The notes beneath the pieces are model-generated. The model was not told the origin of the DNA. It saw nothing but the letters and a program-made list of their open reading frames with translations, and made no database searches. DNA of 64,000 nt from Constrictibacter sp. MBR-5 (GTDB lineage Bacteria; Pseudomonadota; Alphaproteobacteria; JAJUGE01): assembly GCF_040549485.1 (NCBI RefSeq), contig NZ_JBEPTK010000020.1:16790-80789 (forward strand). Direction: 5' to 3'. Of the stretch, positions 27,775 to 35,529 are shown one piece after another (position 1 is the stretch's first letter; every line of letters begins with the position of its first letter). The position numbers and the translations under genes were made by a program.

Positions 27775-28449
27775 ATGGCTGACGTAACGCAGGATCGACG
27801 GCGCATCGCCGACACGACGGCGGGTATCCTGCTGGAAATCGGGGCCATCCTGGCGAATACGGACGAACCCTTCACCTTCACGTCCGGCAGCCGCAGCCCC
27901 GTCTACGTCGATATCCGCAAGCTGATCGGCTACCCGCGTGCCCGCGCCAAGATCATGGACATGGCCGTCGAGGTCATCGGTCAGGAGATCGGCTACGAGT
28001 CGATCGACGCGATCGCCGGAGGGGAGACGGCCGGCATTCCGTTTGCCGCATGGATCGCCGAACGGATGGGGCTGCCCATGGTTTATGTCCGCAAGAAACC
28101 CAAGGGGTTCGGGCGGATGGCTCAGATCGAAGGTGAGCTCCGTGAGGGGCAGCGCGTGCTTCTCGTCGAGGATCTGGCCAGCGAAGGCGGCAGCAAGATC
28201 GCCTTCTGCAACGCCTTGCGGCAGGCCGGGGCGGTCGTCGGTCACACGTTCGTGGTCTTCCACTACGGCATTTTCCCCGAGAGCATCGACCGCCTGCGGG
28301 AGATGGGCGTTCGGCTGCATGGTCTCGCGACCTGGGCCGATGCCATCGACACGGCCGAGAAGCGCGGCTACTTCCCGCCGCCCGTCGCCGCAGATGTGCG
28401 CCGCTTTCTCGACGATCCCCGCGGCTGGGCCGCTTCCCGGGGCCTCTGA
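27775..28449 (+). CDS. pyrE: Orotate phosphoribosyltransferase
   Basis: Adds the phosphoribosyl group of PRPP to orotate in UMP synthesis. The PRPP-binding loop is VLLVEDLASEGGSKIAF, and the N-terminal region FTFTSGSRSPVYVDIRKLIG is characteristic of this OPRTase group. Other marks are GGETAGIPFAAWIAERMGLP and VRKKPKGFGR, where the catalytic lysine loop lies. 224 residues, complete. The 115 bases upstream hold no gene. Confidence 0.9.
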   Translation: MADVTQDRRRIADTTAGILLEIGAILANTDEPFTFTSGSRSPVYVDIRKLIGYPRARAKIMDMAVEVIGQEIGYESIDAIAGGETAGIPFAAWIAERMGLPMVYVRKKPKGFGRMAQIEGELREGQRVLLVEDLASEGGSKIAFCNALRQAGAVVGHTFVVFHYGIFPESIDRLREMGVRLHGLATWADAIDTAEKRGYFPPPVAADVRRFLDDPRGWAASRGL

Positions 28450-28466
28450 AACCAGGATCCGAAGCC

Positions 28467-29255
28467 ATGACGCGCTTCAGTGCGAACATCTCGATGATGT
28501 TCACCGAGCGGCCGCTGCGGGAGCGGTTCGCGGCGGCGGGCGCTGCGGGATTTCCCGGTGTGGAGATCCAGTTTCCATACGAACTGGCCGCCGACGATAT
28601 GGCTCGGCTTGCCCGGCTCGCCGGTGTCGAGATCGCCAGCTTCAACACGCCGATCGGCAACCGTGCCGCCGGCGAGGTCGGCATCGCGTCGTTGCCCCGT
28701 CGCGAGGCGGATTTTCGCCAGCATGTCGTGCTGGCACGGGACTACGCGACGGCCGTGCGCTGCCGGAACGTCAACGTGCTGGTCGGAGTCTGCTTGGACG
28801 GCGGCAATAAAGACCGCTGCATCAATGTCTTGTACGACAATCTCTACTACGCCGCTTCGGAACTGCAGGCCGCCGGCATCCGGCTCACGATCGAGCCCAT
28901 GAACACGACCGACCGTCCAGGCTACCTGATCAACACGCTGGACGAAGCGTCGGCCGTGATCGACCGCATCGGCCACCCCAACCTGAAGATCGAGGCCGAT
29001 CTCTATCACATGGCGATGATGGAGGAGGACATCCCGGCCTCGTTGCGCCGCAACCTGCACAACATCGGGCACGTGCAGTTCGCCGACTGGCCGGGTCGCC
29101 ACGAACCGGGCACCGGCGCGTTGGACCTCCCGGCGATCGTCGCTCTTCTGGAGGCGGGAGGGTACGGTAGCTGGTTCAGTGCCGAATATGTCCCGAGCGA
29201 GACGACGGAGAGGACCCTGTCTTGGTACGAGCCCTGGCGATCCGCCGCGACATGA
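28467..29255 (+). CDS. hyi: Hydroxypyruvate isomerase
   Basis: Xylose-isomerase-like TIM barrel that interconverts hydroxypyruvate and tartronate semialdehyde in glyoxylate metabolism. Typical marks: FSANISMMFTERPLRERFAA near the N-terminus, LTIEPMNTTDRPGYLINT with the metal-binding Glu, LKIEADLYHMAMME, VQFADWPGRHEPGTGALD and FSAEYVPS at the C-terminus. 262 residues. It follows pyrE by 17 bases and overlaps the next gene by 4 bases. Confidence 0.87.
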   Translation: MTRFSANISMMFTERPLRERFAAAGAAGFPGVEIQFPYELAADDMARLARLAGVEIASFNTPIGNRAAGEVGIASLPRREADFRQHVVLARDYATAVRCRNVNVLVGVCLDGGNKDRCINVLYDNLYYAASELQAAGIRLTIEPMNTTDRPGYLINTLDEASAVIDRIGHPNLKIEADLYHMAMMEEDIPASLRRNLHNIGHVQFADWPGRHEPGTGALDLPAIVALLEAGGYGSWFSAEYVPSETTERTLSWYEPWRSAAT

Positions 29256-30925
29256 CCGGGCGCGCGGCGCGAAGGCTTTTGGCTTTCGGGCTGATGCTGG
29301 TCATTGCCTGCATGTGGGGCCGCAGCGCCGATGCCCGGGACCGACTGGTGGTCGGCATCACGCAGTACCCGTCGACGTTTCACCCCAACATCGATTCGAT
29401 GCTCGCCAAGAGCTACGTTCTCGGCCTGGCCCGCCGGCCGGTCACCGTCTACGACCCGTCCTGGGAACTGGTCTGCATGCTGTGCACGACCCTTCCGACG
29501 ATCGAGAACGGCGGCGCGAAACGCGAGCAGCGTGCCGACGGCGGGGAGGGAATCGCGGTCACCTATACGCTTCAGCCGGAGGCGCGCTGGGGCGACGGCA
29601 CGCCCGTTTCGACGAAGGACGTGCTATTCACCTGGGAAGTCGGACGCCATCCCAAGGCTGGGATCGCGAACGCCGAACTCTACCGGCGGATCCTGTCGAT
29701 CGACGTGCAGGACGAAAAGACCTTCACGCTGCATCTCGACAGGATCGAGTTCGAATACAACGCCATCAACGATTTCGGCCTCTTGCCGGCGCACCTTGAG
29801 AGACCGGTTTTCGAGAAGGATCCCGCGACCTACCGCAATCGCACCCTCTACGACACGAAGACGGACGAGCCTGGGCTGTATTTCGGCCCCTATCGCATCG
29901 TTGAGGCCGTGGCCGGCTCGCATGTGGCGCTGGAACGCAATCCGACATGGTGGGGCAAGAAGCCGGCGTTCGACCGTGTCGTCGTGCGGATCCTCGAGAA
30001 CACTGCGGCGCTCGAAGCCAACCTGCTGTCCGGGTCGATCGACTATATCGCCGGCGAGTTGGGTCTGGCATTGGACCAGGCACTGGCGCTGGAGAGGCGA
30101 CGGGGCGGGGACTTCCAGGTCGTCTACAAGCCCAGCCTCGTCTATGAGCATGTCGACCTCAACCTGGAGAATCCGGTGCTGGCGGATCGTCGGGTGAGGC
30201 AGGCACTGCTCTACGCGCTGGATCGGAAGATGCTCACCGAGCGGCTGTTTGCGGGGAAGCAAGCGGTCGCGGACAGCTTCGTGAACCCGCTCGACTGGGT
30301 TCATTCCGGCGATCTTCCCACCTATCCGCACGATCCCGGCCGCGCCGCGGCGCTTCTTGATGCGGCCGGCTGGACGGAGATGCGACAGGGCATAAGGCAC
30401 GATGCCGAGGGCAAGCCGCTGTCGCTGGAGCTGATGACGACAGCCGGCAACCGAACCCGGGAGCTGGTTCAACAGGTGCTGCAGAGCCAGTGGAAGGCCG
30501 TCGGCGTCGATGTCCGCATCAACAACCAGCCCGCTCGTGTCTTCTTCGGCGAGACGATGTCCAAGCGGCGATTCTCCAGCATGGGGATGTACGCCTGGAT
30601 GTCCGCGCCGGAGAACGTGCCGCGGACGACCCAGCATTCCAGCATGATCCCGTCCGACGACAACGGGTGGTCGGGCCAGAACTACCCGGGCTACGTCAAT
30701 GCGGAAGCCGATCGGCTGATCGACGCGATCGAGGTCGAGTTGGATCGGGACAAGCGCGCCGGCATGTGGGCCGAACTCCAGCGCCTCTACATGCAGGAAT
30801 TGCCGGCCCTCCCGCTCTACTTCCGCTCGGAGGCGCACGTGATGCCGAAATGGCTGCGCGGGGTCGTCCCGACCGGTCACCAGTATCCGGTGACGCTCTG
30901 GGCGGAGGACTGGCGTGCCGAGTGA
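29252..30925 (+). CDS. Periplasmic peptide/solute-binding protein (SBP_bac_5)
   Basis: ABC-type extracellular solute-binding protein of the OppA/DppA family, 557 residues from ATG at 29252, which overlaps the hyi stop. A signal peptide (RLLAFGLMLVIACMWGRSADA) precedes RDRLVVGITQYPSTFHPNID. Family marks are TYTLQPEARWGDGTPVSTKD, GPYRIVEAVAGSHVALERNP and the C-terminal LPALPLYFRSEAHVMPKW. No permease or ATPase gene is adjacent, so transport partners must lie elsewhere. The preceding hyi gene hints at, but does not prove, a small-acid substrate. Confidence 0.85.
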   Translation: MTGRAARRLLAFGLMLVIACMWGRSADARDRLVVGITQYPSTFHPNIDSMLAKSYVLGLARRPVTVYDPSWELVCMLCTTLPTIENGGAKREQRADGGEGIAVTYTLQPEARWGDGTPVSTKDVLFTWEVGRHPKAGIANAELYRRILSIDVQDEKTFTLHLDRIEFEYNAINDFGLLPAHLERPVFEKDPATYRNRTLYDTKTDEPGLYFGPYRIVEAVAGSHVALERNPTWWGKKPAFDRVVVRILENTAALEANLLSGSIDYIAGELGLALDQALALERRRGGDFQVVYKPSLVYEHVDLNLENPVLADRRVRQALLYALDRKMLTERLFAGKQAVADSFVNPLDWVHSGDLPTYPHDPGRAAALLDAAGWTEMRQGIRHDAEGKPLSLELMTTAGNRTRELVQQVLQSQWKAVGVDVRINNQPARVFFGETMSKRRFSSMGMYAWMSAPENVPRTTQHSSMIPSDDNGWSGQNYPGYVNAEADRLIDAIEVELDRDKRAGMWAELQRLYMQELPALPLYFRSEAHVMPKWLRGVVPTGHQYPVTLWAEDWRAE

Positions 30926-31535
30926 GGGCGAGGGGGGATCGCAGGGGCACTCCCTTGCGGTCGTCCCCACTGGGAAGATCGCGGCGGTGGTGACGCATCT
31001 CGAGATGCTGGCGCCGCCACTCGCTCTGTCCGCGCCGGCAGCGCACGCGAACCTGGCCGTCGAGCGCGTGGCGATGCCCGACATCGACTGGTACCGGGGC
31101 ATCTATCGCGCCGTCGGCGAGGACTGGCTCTGGTATACGCGGCTGGCGATGGACGATGCCGAACTGGCGGCGAGCATCCGACAGCCCGGCATCGAGATCT
31201 ATCGGCTCGTGCGAGAAAACGCCGATATCGGTTTGCTGGAACTGGATTTTCGCTTCCGACCGGACGTCGAATTGGTGTTCTTCGGGGTGGTTGCCGACGC
31301 GATCGGGACGGGAGCCGCCCACATCCTCATGCGGCACGCGATCCACCGCGCATGGCGCGACGCGCCGAGGCGCTTCTGGGTCCACACCTGCACGCTGGAC
31401 CATCCGCGTGCGCTGCGCTTCTACGAGCGAAGCGGCTTCCGCGCCTATAAACGCGAGATCGAGATCGACGACGACCCGCGACTGACCGGCGTCCTGCCGC
31501 GGTCGGCCGCCCCGTGGTACCCGATCGTCGAATAG
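30915..31535 (+). CDS. GNAT-family N-acetyltransferase
   Basis: 206-residue GNAT. The core shows ELVFFGVVADAIGTGAAHIL (strand beta-4 and acetyl-CoA loop, with an altered GxGxA) and the C-terminal LDHPRALRFYERSGFRAYKR, a standard GNAT ending. The N-terminal 45 residues are poorly conserved. It overlaps the solute-binding gene by 11 bases. Acetyl acceptor unknown. Confidence 0.8.
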   Translation: MPSEGEGGSQGHSLAVVPTGKIAAVVTHLEMLAPPLALSAPAAHANLAVERVAMPDIDWYRGIYRAVGEDWLWYTRLAMDDAELAASIRQPGIEIYRLVRENADIGLLELDFRFRPDVELVFFGVVADAIGTGAAHILMRHAIHRAWRDAPRRFWVHTCTLDHPRALRFYERSGFRAYKREIEIDDDPRLTGVLPRSAAPWYPIVE

Positions 31536-31545
31536 AACGAGCCCC

Positions 31546-32376
31546 TCAGGTGGCGGCGCTTTCCCGGCGCTTGGCCTCCTCCCAGAGCGTCTCGAGTTCG
31601 TCGAGCGAGCAGGCATCGGCGCTCTTTCCCTGCGTGCCGAGCATCTCCTCGATCATCCGGAATCGTCGTTCGAACTTCGCATTCGCCCGCCGCAGCGCAG
31701 CTTCGCCATCGATCTTCAAGTGACGCGCCAGATTGGCGGTGGCGAACAGCAGGTCGCCGACCTCGTCTTCGAACCTGTCGGCTCCGGCCCCGGCATCGAT
31801 TTCCGCGCGCACTTCGGCGATTTCTTCCTCGATCTTGTCGAGGACGCGGCGGGGCTCCGCCCAGTCGAAGCCGACGCGCGCCGCGCGCTTCTGGAGCTTC
31901 TCGGCCCGTATCAGGGCGGGCAGGGCGAGGGCGATCCCGTCCAGGATACTCGCGCGCCGGCCGGAGGCCGCAGCCTTGGCGGCACGTTCCTCCGCCTTGC
32001 GTGCTTCCCACGCCTGGGTCTGGGCGGCTGCGCCGCGGATCTCGGTATCGCCGAACACATGCGGATGCCGGGCGACCATCTTGTCGGCGATGGCCCGGGC
32101 TACCGCGGCGAAATCGAACTGGCCCATCTCGGCCGCGATCTGCGCGTGATAGACGACCTGAAGCAGCAGATCGCCCAGTTCCTCGCGCAGTGCCGGCATG
32201 TCGGAACCGGCGATCGCGTCGGCGACCTCATAGGCCTCTTCGATCGTGTAGGGCGCGATCGTCTCGAACGTTTGCTCGATGTCCCAGGGGCAACCGTTCT
32301 GCGGATCCCGAAGCCTCCGCATGACATCCAGGAGGCGGGTCATCTCATCCGCGGGGGGGCGTTCCTGATCCGGCAT
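31546..32376 (-). CDS. mazG: Nucleoside triphosphate pyrophosphohydrolase MazG
   Basis: Hydrolyses (d)NTPs to NMP plus pyrophosphate, a house-cleaning and stress function. Two MazG domains: the first has LRDPQNGCPWDIEQTFETIA, YTIEEAYEVADAI and ELGDLLLQVVYHAQIAAEMG; the second has KIEEEIAEVRAEI and FEDEVGDLLFATANLARHLK. ATG at 32376 (MPDQERPPADEM) is the natural start; the frame runs upstream through the attachment site only because no stop occurs. The start codon lies 4 bases from the dif-like site, so whatever drove mazG before integration has been replaced by provirus sequence. It was probably the last gene of the MBL-tatD-metG operon. Confidence 0.9.
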   Translation of the reverse strand: MPDQERPPADEMTRLLDVMRRLRDPQNGCPWDIEQTFETIAPYTIEEAYEVADAIAGSDMPALREELGDLLLQVVYHAQIAAEMGQFDFAAVARAIADKMVARHPHVFGDTEIRGAAAQTQAWEARKAEERAAKAAASGRRASILDGIALALPALIRAEKLQKRAARVGFDWAEPRRVLDKIEEEIAEVRAEIDAGAGADRFEDEVGDLLFATANLARHLKIDGEAALRRANAKFERRFRMIEEMLGTQGKSADACSLDELETLWEEAKRRESAAT

Positions 32377-32380
32377 TTCT

Positions 32381-32408
32381 AAGTCGGATAATATATATTC
32401 TTGCGATA
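32381..32408 (+). other. dif: Left attachment junction (attL): dif-like site with degenerate XerD arm
   Basis: The XerC-side arm AAGTCGGATAA (32381-32391) and core TATATA (32392-32397) match the right-end site, but the XerD-side arm reads TTCTTGCGATA and keeps only 4 of 11 bases of the E. coli dif XerD arm. This is what a Xer-integrated element is expected to leave: chromosomal XerC arm joined to the phage's non-canonical arm. The block GTCGGATAATATATATT is shared exactly with 43936-43952. Confidence 0.75.
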
Positions 32409-32425
32409 CTGCGGAACCGTATGTT

Positions 32426-32764
32426 CTAGGCATGTTCGCGTCGGCTATTTACTGCGTCGGACGCATCGTTCGATCTTGTCAATTCCGCAATTACTATGCT
32501 CTCGATCTTTTCGATTACTGCAATCGCCTTCTGCTCTTTGTCGCGCGTGAGAAGCCAGCGCATTCGATGCAGTAGCACAAGCTCGGGAGGAAGTCCCAAA
32601 AGTTGAGCAATGCGAAGGGCAATGGCGGCGCTAGGGAAAATCTGGCTGCGGCGATAGTCCGATACCGCCTGACGCCTAACGCCTAGCAGTTGCGCTAAGG
32701 CGTAATCCGACGTGATGCCGTGCTGGCGCATTACGCGGTCAAGGTAGCCGTTCGGCGTGTCCAT
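32426..32764 (-). CDS. Phage repressor with N-terminal HTH (DUF3693-like)
   Basis: A 112-residue leftward gene at the left edge of the provirus, facing away from the lytic genes as expected for a lysogeny repressor. HTH: GITSDYALAQLLGVRRQAVS followed by DYRRSQIFPSAAIALRIAQL. The sequence resembles the short regulators of filamentous and other small phages (DUF3693-like). The C-terminal part is helical and may mediate dimerisation. Start at 32764 (MDTPNGYLD) is preceded by GGAGACGACA, a good ribosome-binding site; the longer frame to 32821 is not needed. Confidence 0.8.
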   Translation of the reverse strand: MDTPNGYLDRVMRQHGITSDYALAQLLGVRRQAVSDYRRSQIFPSAAIALRIAQLLGLPPELVLLHRMRWLLTRDKEQKAIAVIEKIESIVIAELTRSNDASDAVNSRREHA

Positions 32765-33147
32765 TGTCGTCTCCGTGGGGGGCGGAACTGCTTGACGTAC
32801 AGTAAACGGCGAGTGTCCCATCAGGTTAGGCTTTTGTTAGTGACGCAACTCACATGGTCGATGGAACTTGACGGATGCCAGATATAGCCGGCGTCATGGG
32901 CGTGCGCTTCGGCGCGGTCGTCGGGGGGCGGCCTGGGGAACCGGCCGCGAGTCGGTTCCCCAACCCCCCGCGAGTTCACCCCCCGGTGTTTCCTCACCCG
33001 TTCACTAGGGGGGCGTTGGCGGCGGAGCCGCGCCGGCCTCGGGCTCTTATCCCGCCCGGCGCGGCACGCACCCCCAAAGGGCGCATCCGCCGCTAACCCG
33101 CAAAACGGGTGGTAAGCGAGCGCAGCGAGCGCGGAAAGCGGAGCCAC
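32765..33147. promoter_or_regulatory. Divergent control region and possible replication origin of the provirus
   Basis: 383 bases without a gene between the leftward repressor and the rightward early genes; divergent promoters and repressor operators should lie here. Visible structures: a 9+9 bp inverted repeat GGGGAACCG / CGGTTCCCC at 32936-32962, a short hairpin ACCCG-CAAAA-CGGGT at 33096-33110, and a doubled GCGAGCGC just before the first early gene. I cannot pick a convincing sigma-70 promoter. A rolling-circle nick site may also be here. Confidence 0.5.
32936..32962. repeat. 9-bp inverted repeat with 9-base loop
   Basis: GGGGAACCG (32936-32944) and CGGTTCCCC (32954-32962) are perfect reverse complements around GCCGCGAGT. 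It would form a stable cruciform or hairpin in single-stranded DNA, the kind of structure often found at rolling-circle origins or as an operator. Function not shown. Confidence 0.6.
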
Positions 33148-33594
33148 ATGGAAGTCGGAAAGCTAGTCGAACATCTGCACGAGCGGGCCGGACAGTTCTT
33201 CCGGGGCGCGGTGAGCCTGGACGCGGTGCCGGGAAAAATCCTGATCCTGCCCACGGCGAAGCACGGCGAGCGGTCGCCGGATTTCGTCGTCAAGATGGAA
33301 CGCCACAATCCGACGACGGGCGAGGTGATCGAGCCGGTCGTGGCCGGCGCGGCGTGGTGGCAGGTGGGGCAGCGCGACGGGCTCAAATACCTGTCGGTGA
33401 AGTTCCAGCGGCCGGAACAGCCGAAGCCGATCCGGTGCGCGGCGTTCTTCCGAACCGAAGGCGCGAGCAAGGGGCTCGACCTTCCGCCGGTCGAGGGACG
33501 CGAATGGCGCCTCGTGTGGCGTCCGCCGGGTGTGCGGCCGGTCGCGGACGGCGCCGAGGCGTCGCCGGATCTGGATGACGATATTCCGTTCTGA
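33148..33594 (+). CDS. DUF736-like protein with SSB-type C-terminal tip
   Basis: 148 residues. The core AAWWQVGQRDGLKYLSVKFQ with PDFVVKMERH upstream matches the DUF736 pattern (conserved in alphaproteobacterial plasmids). The C-terminus is an acidic linker ending SPDLDDDIPF; DDDIPF is the exact tip of bacterial SSB that recruits PriA, RecQ, Pol III chi and others. I infer a phage single-strand-binding or replication-coupling protein. Start at 33148 is chosen for GGAAAGCGGAG just upstream; the longer frame from 33109 begins with repeat-derived residues. First gene of the early rightward operon. Confidence 0.75.
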   Translation: MEVGKLVEHLHERAGQFFRGAVSLDAVPGKILILPTAKHGERSPDFVVKMERHNPTTGEVIEPVVAGAAWWQVGQRDGLKYLSVKFQRPEQPKPIRCAAFFRTEGASKGLDLPPVEGREWRLVWRPPGVRPVADGAEASPDLDDDIPF

Positions 33595-33596
33595 CG

Positions 33597-34139
33597 ATGG
33601 AAGCCGGCGACCTGCACAACCCGCTGTCCGTCCTGTTCGCGACGAACGGGGCGGAGGCAACGCGGCGGTGGGTCGGCCTCGCCTATGACTGCGGCCTATT
33701 CGTGCGCCTCGGTAGCTTCGATGAGGTGGCGGACTGGTCGCAGCAATGGGCGGCGGGCTTCGCGGACGGAACCGTTGACTTTCTCACAATCGAGCCGGTG
33801 ACACGCGCCACGGCGGCGCGGGTCGAGGAATGGGCGGCGACCTGTCGAAAGACGGGCGGGCCGATCCTCGCGCCGGATTGGAGGTCGGGCAGATATGGCG
33901 AGAGCTTTGGAGACGTTGGAGCGGGAACCTCTGACGGTGGTGGAGGAGACGGGCGGGGTGCCGCTCTCGGCGCAGATCGTGGCGGCGGGCGTGATGATCG
34001 AGGAGGCGGAGGCGCGCTATCGAGCGGCGCGAGGATGGGAGCGGGAACCGGCCTGGAAGGTTCTCCAGACGCTGCGGAGCATCAACCGGACGCTCCGGGA
34101 AGTGGCGGACAGACGCGGCATGCGCTTGCACTGATCTGA
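33597..34139 (+). CDS. Unknown early phage protein, C-terminal third possibly read-through
   Basis: The first ~100 residues look like real protein (AEATRRWVGLAYDCGLFVRL, then GFADGTVDFLTIEPVTRATA). After about residue 105 the frame becomes Gly/Asp/Arg-rich (SDGGGGDGRGAALGADRGGG), exactly where another good-looking gene begins in a different frame at 33895. Either the gene truly extends and overlaps it by about 240 bases, or a natural or sequencing frameshift joins the two. It begins 2 bases after the preceding stop. No family recognised. Confidence 0.55.
   Translation: MEAGDLHNPLSVLFATNGAEATRRWVGLAYDCGLFVRLGSFDEVADWSQQWAAGFADGTVDFLTIEPVTRATAARVEEWAATCRKTGGPILAPDWRSGRYGESFGDVGAGTSDGGGGDGRGAALGADRGGGRDDRGGGGALSSGARMGAGTGLEGSPDAAEHQPDAPGSGGQTRHALALI
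33895..34134 (+). CDS. Small helical early phage protein
   Basis: 79 residues, predicted mostly alpha-helical (LSAQIVAAGVMIEEAEARYR and LQTLRSINRTLREVADRRG). The amino-acid composition is much more protein-like than the overlapping frame. ATG at 33895 has GGAGG 10 bases upstream. It lies between the SSB-tail protein and Rep, so a replication accessory role is likely by position only. Confidence 0.65.
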   Translation: MARALETLEREPLTVVEETGGVPLSAQIVAAGVMIEEAEARYRAARGWEREPAWKVLQTLRSINRTLREVADRRGMRLH

Positions 34140-34190
34140 GGGGAGAGGGGGGTAATTCGTAGCACCCCCCTCTAGGTCTACAGGGGACAG

Positions 34191-35453
34191 GTGGAACGGT
34201 TGGAAACGCTCTATTGCGGCTTTGACGGGCTCGACGTGGCTTTCGAGGGTTGGCTACCGGATGCGGCGCTGGCGATGCTGGCGGATCGCAAGGAAGCGGC
34301 GCAACTCGACGGGAAGCCGGTGCCGCACGACCTGGGCGGCGTGCGCGGCTTCGTCGGCGCGACGGGGCGGCCGGGCTTCGCCTATCGTTTCGAGACGGGC
34401 GACGACGGCGAAATCTGGTGGTTCCAGCGGAACACGTCGAAAAATACGTGGCGGATATTCGTCTCTGTCCGTTCGCTGGCGCTGGCGGTGCACGGCCTGG
34501 ACCGGGTGCGTGACCGGCTTTATCAGCGGCTTGAAGCGTTTGGCGCCACGGTCCTAAAGGAAAGCATTAACCGCGCGGACCTCGCGATTGACTTTCGCGC
34601 CGAAGGCTTTGGGCCGGACCCGGCGGCGATCATCGCGCATAGCCATGCGACCAAGGCGGCGGAGTGCGACGCGGACGTTCCTTCGGTGCACTGGACGGGG
34701 CGGCGCGTCTCGTCGGTGACGGTCGGCCGGATGCCCGGCCGTCAAGTCATCCTGTATGACAAGCGGCGCGAGGCGGTGCAGACGAAGAAATTCCACTGGT
34801 TCGACTTCTGGGGCGTGCCGGATTGGCGCGCGGATCGCCGGCCGGTGTGGCGGATCGAGGTGCGCGCCGGCAAACAGGCGTTGAAGAAGTATGACGCGAC
34901 GACGTGGGCCGGGCTGGCGGCATCGTTCGCCGATTTCACGGCGGATATTATGGGCGCGGTGCGGCTGACGGTGCCGGCGCGCGACCTGAACCATTCCAGG
35001 TGGCCGGTTCATCCCGTATGGGCGGCTGCATTAGACGGGCTCCTATCATACCTCGCCGGGGCGGATATGACGCGCTCGGGCGTGGTGCCGGTCCGCAAGG
35101 TGGTCGGCCGGCGGGCGGTTCTGCGGGATATGTACGGCGGCTTGATTGCCGGGCTGGCGGCGAGCCTGGAAGCGGTCGAGGACCGCGACGGCCGCGGCGG
35201 GCTCGATATTCCCGGCGCCGTGGCGGATCTGCTGCGGCGCGCGGCGACGGAGCAACCGGCCGAATGGGCGGCCAAGGTAGGGCGGGCGCGGTCGCGTCTC
35301 TGGATCACGGAGGAGAGTCACAGTGTCGAAAGAGAACCTCGCGGAGTTCGGGGCGTCGCTCCAGGCGTTGGCGGACGCGAGCATGATCGGGAAGGCGGCG
35401 GCGGCGGAACGGTGCCTCGCGTCGCTGCTCAACACGCTGCAGGGTTTCAATGA
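34191..35453 (+). CDS. Rolling-circle-type replication initiation protein (Rep_trans/RstA-like)
   Basis: Probable Rep. Conserved features of the replication-initiation-factor group: NRADLAIDF near residues 127-135, VTVGRMPGRQVILYDKRREA at about 177-195, and WRIEVRAGKQALKKY at 220-234. This group nicks its origin through a tyrosine and supports rolling-circle replication in plasmids and in filamentous phages such as CTX (RstA). The last ~45 residues are Gly/Arg-rich and coincide with the start of the next gene at 35323 in another frame, so the functional protein may effectively end near residue 375. PM2 also uses a rolling-circle initiator, but P12 belongs to a different Rep class. Confidence 0.75.
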   Translation: MERLETLYCGFDGLDVAFEGWLPDAALAMLADRKEAAQLDGKPVPHDLGGVRGFVGATGRPGFAYRFETGDDGEIWWFQRNTSKNTWRIFVSVRSLALAVHGLDRVRDRLYQRLEAFGATVLKESINRADLAIDFRAEGFGPDPAAIIAHSHATKAAECDADVPSVHWTGRRVSSVTVGRMPGRQVILYDKRREAVQTKKFHWFDFWGVPDWRADRRPVWRIEVRAGKQALKKYDATTWAGLAASFADFTADIMGAVRLTVPARDLNHSRWPVHPVWAAALDGLLSYLAGADMTRSGVVPVRKVVGRRAVLRDMYGGLIAGLAASLEAVEDRDGRGGLDIPGAVADLLRRAATEQPAEWAAKVGRARSRLWITEESHSVEREPRGVRGVAPGVGGREHDREGGGGGTVPRVAAQHAAGFQ

Positions 35454-35529
35454 CCGCCTGGAACGGATCGAGGCGGCCGAGGTCGAACGTAGCGGCGGCG
35501 CCGGTCTCGCGGTGATGCGCGATGGCTGA
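35323..35529 (+). CDS. Small helical phage protein overlapping rep
   Basis: 68 residues starting at GTG 35323, with a strong CGGAGGAGAG ribosome-binding site just upstream inside rep. Sequence is helical and Ala/Leu rich (FGASLQALADASMIGKAAAA, LNTLQGFNDRLERIEAAEVE), a likely coiled coil. It overlaps rep by 131 bases and the following zinc-finger gene by 8. Function unknown. Confidence 0.65.
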   Translation: MSKENLAEFGASLQALADASMIGKAAAAERCLASLLNTLQGFNDRLERIEAAEVERSGGAGLAVMRDG

